From Halomontanus rarus (lineage in GTDB: Archaea; Halobacteriota; Halobacteria; Halobacteriales; Natrialbaceae), in contig NZ_CP071597.1 in assembly GCF_017357405.1 (NCBI RefSeq), positions 868,001 to 932,000 on the forward strand: DNA of 64,000 nt, in the 5' to 3' direction. Below, one piece after another: positions 1 through 8,821 of the stretch. The number at the start of each line of letters is the position of its first letter. Position 1 is the stretch's first letter. The notes under the pieces were generated by a model. It saw nothing but the letters and a program-made list of their open reading frames with translations, ran no database searches and was not told where the DNA came from. A program made the translations under genes and the position numbers.

Positions 1-98
1 GTCACATTCCCGTGTGCTGTTAAGCCACGGGTGTCGGCAATAGGGACGATCCAATTCCGAATCAGGATCGAAGCGGATGTTGTACGCGTTCGCCTGCC

Positions 99-1070
99 TC
101 AGTACGCCTCGTCGATCCGTTCGAGTTGATCCGCGGACAACGACACGTTGGCCGCTGCCGCGTTCTCCTCCATCTGATCGACGGTACGAGCGCCGATGAT
201 CGGAACGCACGAAAACTCCCGTTCCATGAGCCAGCGAAGGGAAACCTGCGCGGGCGTCGCATCGACCTCCTCAGCGACGGTCTCGATCGCCTCGAGGACG
301 GCCCACTGCTGATCCGAGAACTCATCCCAGGATTGCAGGTCGCCGCGCGAGCCGTCGGGTGCGGACGCGTCTCGATCGTACTTGCCGGTGAGGAACCCAC
401 CCTCGAGCGGCGAATACGGACAGACGGCGAGGTCCTGATCGGCGCAGACGTCGACGTACGCACCGACGTCGATCTCGTACATCTCGCTCGTTCCTCTGAA
501 CGCGGCATTGTAGCGAGGTTGCGTGACCTCGAATCGCTCCCAGCCGTTGACGTCGCTCTTCCACAGGGCTTTGGTCAACTGCCAGGCGAAGGTCATACTG
601 GCACCGAGATGGTTGACTTTCCCCTCCGTAACCAGATTGTCTAACGTTGAGAGCGTCTCTTCGATCGGCGTGTCGTCGTCCCAGCGGTGAATGTAGTACA
701 CGTCGAGGTAGTCCGTCCCCAGTCGCTCGAGCGTTCCGTCGATCTGATCGCGAATGTGTTTCCGGTTCAGACCGCCCCTGTTCGGACCGTCGCCCATGTC
801 ACCGTAAACCTTCGACGCGATGACAAAATCCTCCCGATCGTAATCGGCGAGCCACTCGCCGATCCACCGCTCGCTGGTACCGTTGGGGTCTCCGTACACG
901 TTGGCGGTGTCGATGAAATTGATCCCGTTTTCCCGGGCGGCGTCCAACAGTTCGTGCGCCTCGTCACGATCCGTCTCCACGACCCCATCACTCTCTTTCG
1001 CGAAACGCCACGTTCCGAAACAAAGTCGAGAGACGTCAGTACCGGTCGAACCGAGTTTCGTGTACTCCAT
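99..1070 (-). CDS. Aldo/keto reductase, candidate L-fucose dehydrogenase
   Basis: NAD(P)-dependent aldo/keto reductase of 323 residues. The catalytic tetrad is visible: Asp and Tyr in IDTANVYGD, Lys in IASKVYGD and His in YLDVYYIHRW. The ATG at 1070 is chosen because the protein then starts MEYTKLGSTG, the usual family start; the frame runs on to 1184 but with non-family sequence. It lies next to an SDR and an enolase-superfamily dehydratase and near six fucosidases, so oxidation of L-fucose to the lactone is a reasonable role, by analogy with bacterial non-phosphorylating fucose pathways. The substrate is inference; the fold and family are firm. Confidence 0.85.
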   Translation of the reverse strand: MEYTKLGSTGTDVSRLCFGTWRFAKESDGVVETDRDEAHELLDAARENGINFIDTANVYGDPNGTSERWIGEWLADYDREDFVIASKVYGDMGDGPNRGGLNRKHIRDQIDGTLERLGTDYLDVYYIHRWDDDTPIEETLSTLDNLVTEGKVNHLGASMTFAWQLTKALWKSDVNGWERFEVTQPRYNAAFRGTSEMYEIDVGAYVDVCADQDLAVCPYSPLEGGFLTGKYDRDASAPDGSRGDLQSWDEFSDQQWAVLEAIETVAEEVDATPAQVSLRWLMEREFSCVPIIGARTVDQMEENAAAANVSLSADQLERIDEAY

Positions 1071-1164
1071 CGTCCGACTCCTGTACGTCCCCCGTCTTAG
1101 TTGTAGGGATCGGCGACGGGGCGATACTGACGATCGTGTCTGATGCAAGACACCAGAGCATCGA

Positions 1165-1971
1165 TCACTGCAGGTTTCCGCCACCGCTGACCCGAACGAT
1201 CGTCCCCACGACGTACTGCGCCCTGTCGCTTCCGAGCCACAACACGGCGTTCGCGAGGTCAGCAGGCTCGCCGAGACGACCCAGCGGTAGTTCCTCCCCC
1301 AATCCCTCGAGGACGTCTGCCACCGACCGATCGGGATCGTCGTCGGCGATCATTCGCGCTTCCTTCTCGAGTTGGTAGGTTCGAGTGACGTCCGTCGAGA
1401 TCGCGTTCATGCGGATGCCGTGGTGTGCGAGATCGTGGGCCATCCGCCAAGTGAGGCCGTTGATCGACGTCTTCGAGATGCCGTACAGACCGCGACCCCC
1501 GGCGCGTCTGTCGCCGGTCTGGCTGCTGTGGTTGACGATCGCTCCCTCGATACCGTTCTCGATCATGTGCTGGGCGACCAGCTTCGAGGCGTAGAACTGC
1601 GACCTGACGTTCACGTTCATCGTGTACTCCCAGTCCTTGAGCGAGGCCTCGACCATCGACTCTTCCCGCGGCCAGACGGCGGCGTTGTTGACCAAGAGGT
1701 CGATCTCGCCGAACTCGTCGATCGCCGTCGTGACGAGGTCCTCGATCCCCCCGGGCGACCCCATATCCGCGGTCACGCCGATCACCTCTCCGGTCGCATC
1801 GTCCTCGAGTTCCGCGACCGTCGCCTCGACGGCCGCCTCGGTTCGCGAGTTGATCGCGACGTTGGCTCCCGCCTCGACGAGCGCCGCCGCGATCCCGCGG
1901 CCGATCCCTTTCGTTGATCCGGTAACGATCGCCGACTCTCCAGTATAGTCGTAGTTCGCGTGTCCGACCAT
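1165..1971 (-). CDS. SDR family oxidoreductase
   Basis: Classical short-chain dehydrogenase of 268 residues. The cofactor motif TGSTKGIGRG is near residue 18, NNAA follows in the middle, and the active site has Ser in NHSSQTG and YGISK (YxxxK). It ends 95 bases upstream of the aldo/keto reductase start on the same strand, so co-transcription is likely. A CTTAAG box about 25 bases upstream of the ATG suggests a leaderless start. In the Xanthomonas-type L-fucose route an SDR oxidises 2-keto-3-deoxy-L-fuconate; the context makes that, or sugar oxidation itself, the leading guess. Confidence 0.85.
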   Translation of the reverse strand: MVGHANYDYTGESAIVTGSTKGIGRGIAAALVEAGANVAINSRTEAAVEATVAELEDDATGEVIGVTADMGSPGGIEDLVTTAIDEFGEIDLLVNNAAVWPREESMVEASLKDWEYTMNVNVRSQFYASKLVAQHMIENGIEGAIVNHSSQTGDRRAGGRGLYGISKTSINGLTWRMAHDLAHHGIRMNAISTDVTRTYQLEKEARMIADDDPDRSVADVLEGLGEELPLGRLGEPADLANAVLWLGSDRAQYVVGTIVRVSGGGNLQ

Positions 1972-2103
1972 GAGAAGGTGTGGTCGTGGACGGGACTTAA
2001 GCCTATGTTCGATCCAAACTGATTCGGTCGCCGCATCGACCGCTGTCGTCGTCGTCCGAGGTCGGTCGCTCGCAACCGAGATCGATCGCCGGACTACCGG
2101 TAT

Positions 2104-2111
2104 GATTTATT
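2104..2111 (+). promoter_or_regulatory. TATA-like box of the 2137 dehydratase gene
   Basis: GATTTATT lies 26-33 bases before the ATG at 2137, the spacing expected for a leaderless haloarchaeal transcript. Confidence 0.4.
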
Positions 2112-2136
2112 GTCCTATTCGTCCCCCGTACGGAGT

Positions 2137-3231
2137 ATGGAGATCACTACCGTCGAGACGACTCCGCTTCGCGTACCGATCGGGCGAACGGTCGGTGACT
2201 CTCGACTATCGATTACCGACGTCTACTGGATCGTTGTCGAACTCGAGACCGACGAGGGATACACGGGAACCGGCTGGATCGGATCGCTCGGGTTCGGACC
2301 GGACCTCTTGGCGCGATTCGTCGACTCACAGTTCCGAGAGTCTCTACTCGGTCGAAATCCGTTCGCCGTCGAGGAGATCATGCAGGATCTCAGACGACAA
2401 ACCATCTACTACGGCGAACTCGGGATGTCCGCGTGGCCGCGAAGTGCGATCGACGTCGCACTCTGGGATATCAAGGCCCAAGCCGCTGGGCAACCGCTGT
2501 ATCGGTTTCTCGGTGGAGACACCGGGCGCATTCGGGCGTACGCCTCTTCGATGGACGCAACTCACGAGATCGACGAATTAGCGGATCTCCACGGCGAGTA
2601 CATCGAGGACGGATTCGATGCCGTAAAGACCAAAGTCGGGAACCGCTCGCCCGCCGAAGACGCCGAACGCGTGCGGACGATCCGCGACGCCGTCGGCCCC
2701 GACGTCGAAATTTTCACCGACGCGAATCAGGCGTGGTCCGTCAACGAAGCGACTCGAACTGTCGACGCGCTGGACGCCCACGGGATCGACTGGATCGAAG
2801 AACCGATCTCCCAGTTCGATATTCAGGGTCACCGGCGCGTCGTGGATCGGATTCGACCGCCCTTGGCGACCGGCGAAATGCTCAACCGGCCCGAGCAGTT
2901 CCTCCCCCTTCTCGAGTCGGGAGGGATCGATATCGCCCAACCCGACTTGATCCGCGCCGGCGGTATCAGCGGGCTTCGGGAGATCGCGGCGCTCGCTCGT
3001 CGCCACAACGTTCCCTTCGCCCCGCACTTCTACTACGCGATCAGTGCACACGTCGCCAGCGCCGCCCCCAACGGGAAAATCGTCGAGTACATCCCCGAGT
3101 ACGATATCGCCCCCGTCCTCGAGAACGCGCCGACGATCGAGAACGGCGAGGTTGTCCTCCCCGATCGTCCCGGACACGGCTATCGGATCGATCCGGCGGC
3201 CAAAGATGAGTACGGAGTTTCGTTCGATTGA
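2137..3231 (+). CDS. Enolase-superfamily acid-sugar dehydratase, candidate L-fuconate dehydratase
   Basis: Mandelate racemase/muconate lactonizing enzyme family, 364 residues. Capping domain first, then a barrel with the KxK motif (KTKVG), metal ligands Asp in FTDANQAW, Glu in IEEPIS and Glu in TGEML, the Asp of AQPDLIRAGG and the His of FAPHFYY, which is the mandelate-racemase-type residue set used by acid-sugar dehydratases. ATG 2137 is preferred over an earlier in-frame ATG because the protein then begins MEITTVETTPLR and a TATA box sits correctly upstream. Next to fucosidases and dehydrogenases, dehydration of L-fuconate to 2-keto-3-deoxy-L-fuconate is the favoured role, unproven. Confidence 0.85.
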   Translation: MEITTVETTPLRVPIGRTVGDSRLSITDVYWIVVELETDEGYTGTGWIGSLGFGPDLLARFVDSQFRESLLGRNPFAVEEIMQDLRRQTIYYGELGMSAWPRSAIDVALWDIKAQAAGQPLYRFLGGDTGRIRAYASSMDATHEIDELADLHGEYIEDGFDAVKTKVGNRSPAEDAERVRTIRDAVGPDVEIFTDANQAWSVNEATRTVDALDAHGIDWIEEPISQFDIQGHRRVVDRIRPPLATGEMLNRPEQFLPLLESGGIDIAQPDLIRAGGISGLREIAALARRHNVPFAPHFYYAISAHVASAAPNGKIVEYIPEYDIAPVLENAPTIENGEVVLPDRPGHGYRIDPAAKDEYGVSFD

Positions 3232-3332
3232 CCCTTCGAATGGATCGATCCAAACGACAGATTGCTAGATGACCAATACCCTCATTACTCTAGTGAGAAC
3301 TATTATCGTACCATAGGTAGACAAATATATGC

Positions 3333-4664
3333 ATGCATTCCGATACTGACGAGCGCCGACTTCGATGGTTTACCGAGGCGAGTCTGGGACTGTTCGTCCA
3401 CTGGGGACTCTCAAGTGTCGCCGGCGACGTGGAGATTTCCTGGGGACTCGTACAGAACAAACCGTGGACCGGCGACGACGACCCTGACAAAGTCGTCGAA
3501 GACCTCCCAGGATCCGAGATGGACGCCGAGGAGTACTGGACGCTTGCCGACGATTTCGATCCTGACGCTTACGATCCGGACCGTTGGCTCGCCGCTGCGA
3601 GGCGAGCGGGGATGGAGTACGCGGTTCTGACGGCGAAGCACCACGACGGATTCGCGCTCTGGCCGACAGACCACGGCGACTTCGGCGTCGACGAACATCT
3701 CGATGGACGAGATCTCGTCGGCGAGTTCGTCGACGCGTGCCGACGTCAGGGACTGAAAGCGGGACTCTACTTCTCGTTACCGGACTGGCACCATCCCGAC
3801 TTCCCGCGACCGGTCCAACACAACGAGTTGGCGACGACGAATCCAGCAGCGTTCGAACCAGACGCGGCAAACCGATCTGAGCCACCGTCGCTCACTGAGG
3901 AGGAACTCGTTTCCTTCGAATCGTACTATCGGGACACGAAAGCACAGGTCGAAGAGCTGGTGACTGACTACGGCATCGATTTGCTCTGGTTCGACCTGCC
4001 GGTCTGGCCGGAAAGCCTCGATCACCGTCTGGAGGCGATCTACGAGATGGCGTGGTCGGCGAACCCCGAGCTGGTGATTAACGGACGATCTCATGGATAC
4101 GACGTACTCGGGGACTACTACACGCCGGAGAACGAACTTCCCGAACGTCCTCTCGACAAACCCTGGGAAGTCTGTCAGCTCTGGGCTGCTCCCGCGTGGT
4201 CGTACCATGTCGACGAGGAGTATCGCGACCTCTCGTGGCTCCTTCCCCGATTCGCGACGACAGTCGGATGGGGCGGCAATATGCTGCTTAACGTTGGGCC
4301 GAAGTCCGACGGGTCCCTTCCCGAAGGTGCGTACGAACAACTCGAGAACCTCGAGCGGTGGATGAGTCACAGCGAACCGGCCGTCACCGACGTCGACAAG
4401 GGACCGTGGCCGGAAAGGGCGGACGTCCCGATTACTCGCCGAAACGGGATCTGGTATTTGCACGTGCTCGAATCCACGGACGAGGAAGTGGTCGTCACGG
4501 GCGTCCCGAAGCCGGTCTCCGTCCGATCGCTTCGAACCCACAGCGAACTCACATCCACCTACGACGATCGGGAACTCGTCGTCTCTGTACCTCACGAAGA
4601 GCGAGAATCGCCGAACGAGGTCGTCGTCGTCCGCTGGCCATCGTCGCATACCCACCTTCTCTAA
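3333..4664 (+). CDS. GH29 alpha-L-fucosidase, copy 1
   Basis: Retaining alpha-L-fucosidase family protein of 443 residues. It has the N-terminal LGLFVHWG motif (about residue 18), KHHDGF (102-107) and the probable nucleophile Asp221 in LLWFDLP; GNMLLNVGPKSDG precedes a small C-terminal beta domain. The acid/base Glu cannot be assigned by eye. There is no signal peptide, so it should act in the cytoplasm on imported oligosaccharides. It follows the dehydratase on the same strand with 101 bases between, in a stretch that also holds a TATTATCGTA string resembling sequence next to the IclR regulator start. Confidence 0.9.
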   Translation: MHSDTDERRLRWFTEASLGLFVHWGLSSVAGDVEISWGLVQNKPWTGDDDPDKVVEDLPGSEMDAEEYWTLADDFDPDAYDPDRWLAAARRAGMEYAVLTAKHHDGFALWPTDHGDFGVDEHLDGRDLVGEFVDACRRQGLKAGLYFSLPDWHHPDFPRPVQHNELATTNPAAFEPDAANRSEPPSLTEEELVSFESYYRDTKAQVEELVTDYGIDLLWFDLPVWPESLDHRLEAIYEMAWSANPELVINGRSHGYDVLGDYYTPENELPERPLDKPWEVCQLWAAPAWSYHVDEEYRDLSWLLPRFATTVGWGGNMLLNVGPKSDGSLPEGAYEQLENLERWMSHSEPAVTDVDKGPWPERADVPITRRNGIWYLHVLESTDEEVVVTGVPKPVSVRSLRTHSELTSTYDDRELVVSVPHEERESPNEVVVVRWPSSHTHLL

Positions 4665-4800
4665 CGAACCTGTGCTCGACATCACCATTCGTCCGCTTGC
4701 ATAAAACGTCTACTGGCGGAACATTGCAATCATCCGCTCGCGAATTGGTACCAAATCTCAAAATAATTCTCTTCGACACAAGACTCAGATACCTGTCAAA

Positions 4801-4808
4801 ACATATTT
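4801..4808 (+). promoter_or_regulatory. TATA-like box of the 4834 fucosidase gene
   Basis: ACATATTT lies 26-33 bases before the ATG at 4834, in an AT-rich 170-base spacer, so this fucosidase probably has its own promoter. Confidence 0.4.
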
Positions 4809-4833
4809 GATACTGGATCGAGGTATCTGTAGT

Positions 4834-6252
4834 ATGTCGGAGTTCGAACCGTCATGGGAGTCGCTAGACTCCCATTCCGTACCGGAGTGGTTTCACGACG
4901 CAAAACTCGGGATCTTCATCCACTGGGGCGTCTACTCGGTCCCCGCGTGGGCGCCGCCTGACGCCGATATCGGCGGTGAGAACGCATCACCGTATGCCGA
5001 GTGGTATCCCTACTACATGTACGAGGACGGATCGCCGACGCAGGAGTACCACCGAGAGACCTACGGCGAGGACGTCGAGTACGCGGACTTCATCGACGAC
5101 TTCACCGCGACGAACTGGGATCCCGAGGAGTGGGCCGACCTCTTCGCCGACGTCGGCGCGGGCTACATCGTCCTGACCGGCGAGCACCACGACGGGTTCC
5201 CGCTCTGGGACAGCCACTACACGAAGTACAACGCCGCCGAGATGGGACCGGAGCGCGACATCGTCGGCGAACTCTGCGAGGCCGTTCGGGAACGCGACTT
5301 ACGATTCGCGCCATCGAACCACTCGAACTTCAACTACTACCAGCCGGGATTCGAAGGGCAGTTCGGCCATCCCGACTTCGATCCCACACATCCCCACGAC
5401 GACGAGGGCGGACCCGGACAGGAGTACGTGGACTTCATGAACACAAAGCACCGCGAACTGATCCGCGAGTACGAACCGGATCTGCTGTGGTTCGACGTCC
5501 CGACGAAACACAGCGACGACGTCCGCGCGAAGGAACTGATCGCCGAGTACTACAACCGGGCCGCCGAGTGGGGTAAGGAAGTTGCAGTCAATGACCGGGC
5601 GTCGACGGATGCGATCGGACCGACGATCGACATCGAAGGCGACCGGTGGGACGGAGAGGAGTTCCACGGCGACTTCATCACCCCCGAGTACGCCTCGTTC
5701 GACGAAATCCGCGAGGAGAAGTGGGAAGCCTGTCGGGGCATCGGCCACTCCTTCGGCTACAATCAGGTCGAAGAGGACGAAGATCACCTCTCAGCCGGCG
5801 AGCTCGTCCGCTCGTTCGTCGACATCGTCTCGAAAAACGGGAACCTCCTGCTTAACGTCGGCCCGCGAGCCGACGGAACGATTCCCGAACTCCAGCGTTC
5901 GCGCCTCGAGGCGCTGGGCGAGTGGCTCTCGATCAACGGCGACGCCATCTTCGCGAGTCGACCCTGGGTCGTCGCCGAGGACGAGGCGAGCGACGTCGAG
6001 GTCCGCTACACCTGGCGCGACGGCGACTGCTACGCGACCGCCCTCGAGTGGCCCGGCGAGGAACTCTCGCTGGCGGTTCCACAGCACGTCGATACTCAGC
6101 CGACGAAAACCGCGTTACTCACGGCCGACGGCGAACTCGAGTGCGAGACGACCGTCGAGGGCGAAACCCTCGAAGTCGCACTCCCACCGCAGCCCGGCCA
6201 CGAGCACGCCTACGCGGTTCGGCTGACCGGCGTCGAAAACCCGAGGATGTGA
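4834..6252 (+). CDS. GH29 alpha-L-fucosidase, copy 2
   Basis: Fucosidase of 472 residues: LGIFIHWGVYSVP near residue 25, EHHDGF at 117-122, nucleophile candidate Asp221 in LLWFDVP, and GNLLLNVGPRADG near the end of the barrel. ATG 4834 is chosen over an earlier in-frame ATG at 4807 because it gives MSEFEPSW and fits the TATA spacing. It is strongly similar to the copy at 19982 over its whole length (shared AEWYPYYMYE and DSHYTKYN), so the two are paralogues by duplication. There is no signal peptide. It reads into the mutarotase and lactonase genes downstream. Confidence 0.9.
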   Translation: MSEFEPSWESLDSHSVPEWFHDAKLGIFIHWGVYSVPAWAPPDADIGGENASPYAEWYPYYMYEDGSPTQEYHRETYGEDVEYADFIDDFTATNWDPEEWADLFADVGAGYIVLTGEHHDGFPLWDSHYTKYNAAEMGPERDIVGELCEAVRERDLRFAPSNHSNFNYYQPGFEGQFGHPDFDPTHPHDDEGGPGQEYVDFMNTKHRELIREYEPDLLWFDVPTKHSDDVRAKELIAEYYNRAAEWGKEVAVNDRASTDAIGPTIDIEGDRWDGEEFHGDFITPEYASFDEIREEKWEACRGIGHSFGYNQVEEDEDHLSAGELVRSFVDIVSKNGNLLLNVGPRADGTIPELQRSRLEALGEWLSINGDAIFASRPWVVAEDEASDVEVRYTWRDGDCYATALEWPGEELSLAVPQHVDTQPTKTALLTADGELECETTVEGETLEVALPPQPGHEHAYAVRLTGVENPRM

Positions 6253-6361
6253 ATCCCGTTTCTATTCGGTTTTCCGCCGATCGATAGCCGTAGTACGGCA
6301 ATCTAACTTCCCTGTCCTCGAGAACCGCTACGGTTTTGTGGGTGCATTGTGACTACCACTC

Positions 6362-6709
6362 ATGGTCGCTGACGACACCGATCACGACCGCGTAGCGATG
6401 ATCCAACACCTCGATCCGGATCGGGTCGACGAGTACCTCGAGGCCCACGAGGACGTTCCCGACGCCGTCGCCGAACAGATGCGAACCAGCGGCGTCAAGA
6501 AATTCGAGTTGTTCGTCGAGGACGATATCTCGGTCGGCTACCTCGAGGTCGAGGACTTCGAGCGCTTCGCCGAGGAGTACAGCGACAATCCGGAGTGTGA
6601 GAAGTGGGAACGTGAGGTCGGCGAGTACAAACGCAGCGGCGTCGAGACCGACGACGCGGAGATTCCGACGATGGATCACGTCTGGTCTCTCGACGACGCC
6701 ACCGAGTAA
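6362..6709 (+). CDS. RhaM-type L-rhamnose/L-fucose mutarotase
   Basis: Small alpha/beta-barrel protein of 115 residues of the L-rhamnose mutarotase family (COG3254-like). The pattern is a helix DPDRVDEYLEAHEDVP, then a strand KKFELFVEDD, then GYLEVEDFERF. These dimers interconvert alpha and beta anomers of deoxysugars. Placed between a fucosidase and a putative lactonase, it probably feeds L-fucose released by the hydrolases to an anomer-specific dehydrogenase. The length matches the family, and the gene starts about 110 bases after the fucosidase stop. Confidence 0.75.
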   Translation: MVADDTDHDRVAMIQHLDPDRVDEYLEAHEDVPDAVAEQMRTSGVKKFELFVEDDISVGYLEVEDFERFAEEYSDNPECEKWEREVGEYKRSGVETDDAEIPTMDHVWSLDDATE

Positions 6710-6783
6710 CGCGCCCTCGGCGCTCGTTTTCCGTCCGTACATAGGCTTATGAGGTGTACGTTCGAAGTACTCGAGTGTCACAG

Positions 6784-7665
6784 ATGAAGCTCATCGACGC
6801 ACATACGCACGCGTGGGGACAGGATACGCGGGAACTTCCCTGGCAAGCCGACGTCCTCCCGCCCGAGTGGGACGGGGCCTACACGCACGACGACCTCGTC
6901 ACCGACATGGATCGCGCCGGCGTCGCCGAATCGGTGATCGTGACGACGCCGCTGTACGGCCGCGACAGGCGTGCCAACGAGTACACGATGCGGAGCATCG
7001 AGGCCCACCCCGATCGGCTGTGGGGCGTCGGCCTGATGGAGTTCTTTCCCGACGACCCCGCCGACGCACGCGCCGCTCTCGAGCGGGTCACCGGTCACCC
7101 GCGGATGCTCGGCGTCCGCATGCACGCGGCGCTCGAGTACGGGACGATTCCGGGCGACGTCGATCGAAACGGCGACTGGATCCTCGACGACCGCCTCGAG
7201 CACGTCTGGCGCGGGGCAGGCGAACTCGATACCGCGATCTTCGTCTTTCCGAAAGCGCAGCAACTCGAACAGGTCGAGACGCTCGCCGGCCACTACCCCG
7301 ACACCACGATCGTCGTCGACCACATGGCCTGGCCCGACGAGACGACTGCTCCCGACGACAGCCCGTGGACGACGTTCAAGGCGGTCGCCGACCACGACAA
7401 CGTGTTCGTGAAGGTCAGTTCGGTGCCGCGATCGGCCGAGGCAACTGGCAATCCGCAGTGGCCCTACGAATCCATGCACGACTACGTCACGAACCTCCTC
7501 GAGTGGTTCGGCCCCGAGCGGCTCATGCTCGGCTCCGACTATCCGTGGATGGACGACTGGGCCGACTACGAGTCCTGCCTGTCGTGGCTTGAGACCCTCG
7601 AGACCCTTTCACGACGGGACCGAGCGTACCTCTCATACCGGACCTTCGAGGAACTCCACGGCTAG
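6784..7665 (+). CDS. Amidohydrolase family protein, candidate L-fuconolactonase
   Basis: Metal-dependent hydrolase of the amidohydrolase-2 type (COG3618-like), 293 residues. The first metal motif DAHTHAWG is at residues 5-12; VDHMAWPD and LGSDYPWMDDW carry the later ligands. Proteins of this group include L-rhamnono- and L-fucono-lactonases, which open the lactone made by the sugar dehydrogenase. ATG 6784 gives the canonical MKLIDAHTH start; an upstream extension to 6754 is not family-like. The position after the mutarotase and before the LLM oxidoreductase supports a sugar role. Confidence 0.8.
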   Translation: MKLIDAHTHAWGQDTRELPWQADVLPPEWDGAYTHDDLVTDMDRAGVAESVIVTTPLYGRDRRANEYTMRSIEAHPDRLWGVGLMEFFPDDPADARAALERVTGHPRMLGVRMHAALEYGTIPGDVDRNGDWILDDRLEHVWRGAGELDTAIFVFPKAQQLEQVETLAGHYPDTTIVVDHMAWPDETTAPDDSPWTTFKAVADHDNVFVKVSSVPRSAEATGNPQWPYESMHDYVTNLLEWFGPERLMLGSDYPWMDDWADYESCLSWLETLETLSRRDRAYLSYRTFEELHG

Positions 7666-7743
7666 GGAACGAACAAGCGACACCGCCGAACGGGCGTCCA
7701 GTCGGGTGCAGTGTGGCGTCCGAGTATCCGCGACTCTCACAAT

Positions 7744-7751
7744 CATTATTA
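7744..7751 (+). promoter_or_regulatory. TATA-like box of the 7775 oxidoreductase gene
   Basis: CATTATTA lies 24-31 bases before the ATG at 7775, consistent with a leaderless start separate from the lactonase. Confidence 0.4.
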
Positions 7752-7774
7752 CGTTCGCTCGTGCAAGAGACACC

Positions 7775-8776
7775 ATGCAATTCGATTGGATGGTGCAGTG
7801 TTACGCGGGCGACGGCGTTCACCGCGACACGCCGCTACTGGAGTCACTCGAGCGGGAGACGATCATGCACGGCGTCGACACCGCAGTCGACGTCGGAATC
7901 GACGGGCTGTGGGCACCGGATCACTTTATGCTCGGTCCACACGCCGAAGAGTACGAAGTGTGGACACTATTAAGCGCACTCGCAGAACGCACCGACGACG
8001 TCGATATCGGCCCGCTCGTCGGATCGATCACCTACAGAAACCCCGCGTTGCTGGCGAAGATGGCGACGACCGTCGATATCCTCTCGGAGGGTCGACTTCG
8101 ACTCGGTCTCGGCGCCGGCTGGCACGAGGAGGAACACGCCGCGTACGGATTCGAGTTTCCCGATGTCGACACGCGGATCGACATGTTAGACGAGGGAATT
8201 CGGGTGATCAAGACGATGTTCACCGAAGAGCGGCCGACGTTCCGCGGTGACCACTTCGAGATCGAAAACGCACTCAACAATCCGAAGCCGGTCTCCGATC
8301 CGTACCCGCCCATCGTCATCGGGGGTGCGGGGCCCCGAATGCTCCGGCTCATCGCGAAGCACGCGGACGAGTGGAACGTCGAGATCAGCGCTCGAGCGCG
8401 CGGAAAACCGATCGAGTTCAAGGTTCGCAAGTTCGAGGAGTACCTCGAGAACGAGGGTCGCGACCCCGACGAGGTGGACCGCTCTTGGCTCGCTCACGTG
8501 CTGGTCTGTGAGGACGACGAGGAGGTACAGGAGTACGTCGATCGAATTTTCCCGCTGCCGTGGGGCGAAGAGTCCGACATGGACGAGCAACTCGAGGACG
8601 CCGAAGACGCTCGCGAGAAGGGAAGTATGCTGATCGGTACGCCGGCGGAGGTTGCGACGCAGATCGAGGAGATTCGTGACCTCGGATTCGGAAAGCTTCA
8701 GTTGATGTTCCTCGACTTCCCTGAAACCCGCGGCATGGAACTGTTCGCCGACGAAGTGATGCCGCAGTTCGACTGA
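7775..8776 (+). CDS. LLM-class flavin or F420-dependent oxidoreductase
   Basis: Luciferase-like monooxygenase fold, 333 residues. Typical features are DGLWAPDHF near residue 43, RLRLGLGAGWHEEE in the middle, then PPIVIGGAGPRMLRL. The family includes F420-dependent sugar-phosphate dehydrogenases, and haloarchaea make F420, so an F420-dependent sugar or lactone oxidoreductase is possible here. The start is set at MQFDWMVQ because upstream in-frame sequence is intergenic-like and the TATA box fits. No direct substrate evidence exists in the sequence. Confidence 0.8.
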   Translation: MQFDWMVQCYAGDGVHRDTPLLESLERETIMHGVDTAVDVGIDGLWAPDHFMLGPHAEEYEVWTLLSALAERTDDVDIGPLVGSITYRNPALLAKMATTVDILSEGRLRLGLGAGWHEEEHAAYGFEFPDVDTRIDMLDEGIRVIKTMFTEERPTFRGDHFEIENALNNPKPVSDPYPPIVIGGAGPRMLRLIAKHADEWNVEISARARGKPIEFKVRKFEEYLENEGRDPDEVDRSWLAHVLVCEDDEEVQEYVDRIFPLPWGEESDMDEQLEDAEDAREKGSMLIGTPAEVATQIEEIRDLGFGKLQLMFLDFPETRGMELFADEVMPQFD

Positions 8777-8821
8777 TCGGTCGCACATCTCTTCGGAGCG
8801 TCCCGGCAGCTTCACCGAAAC

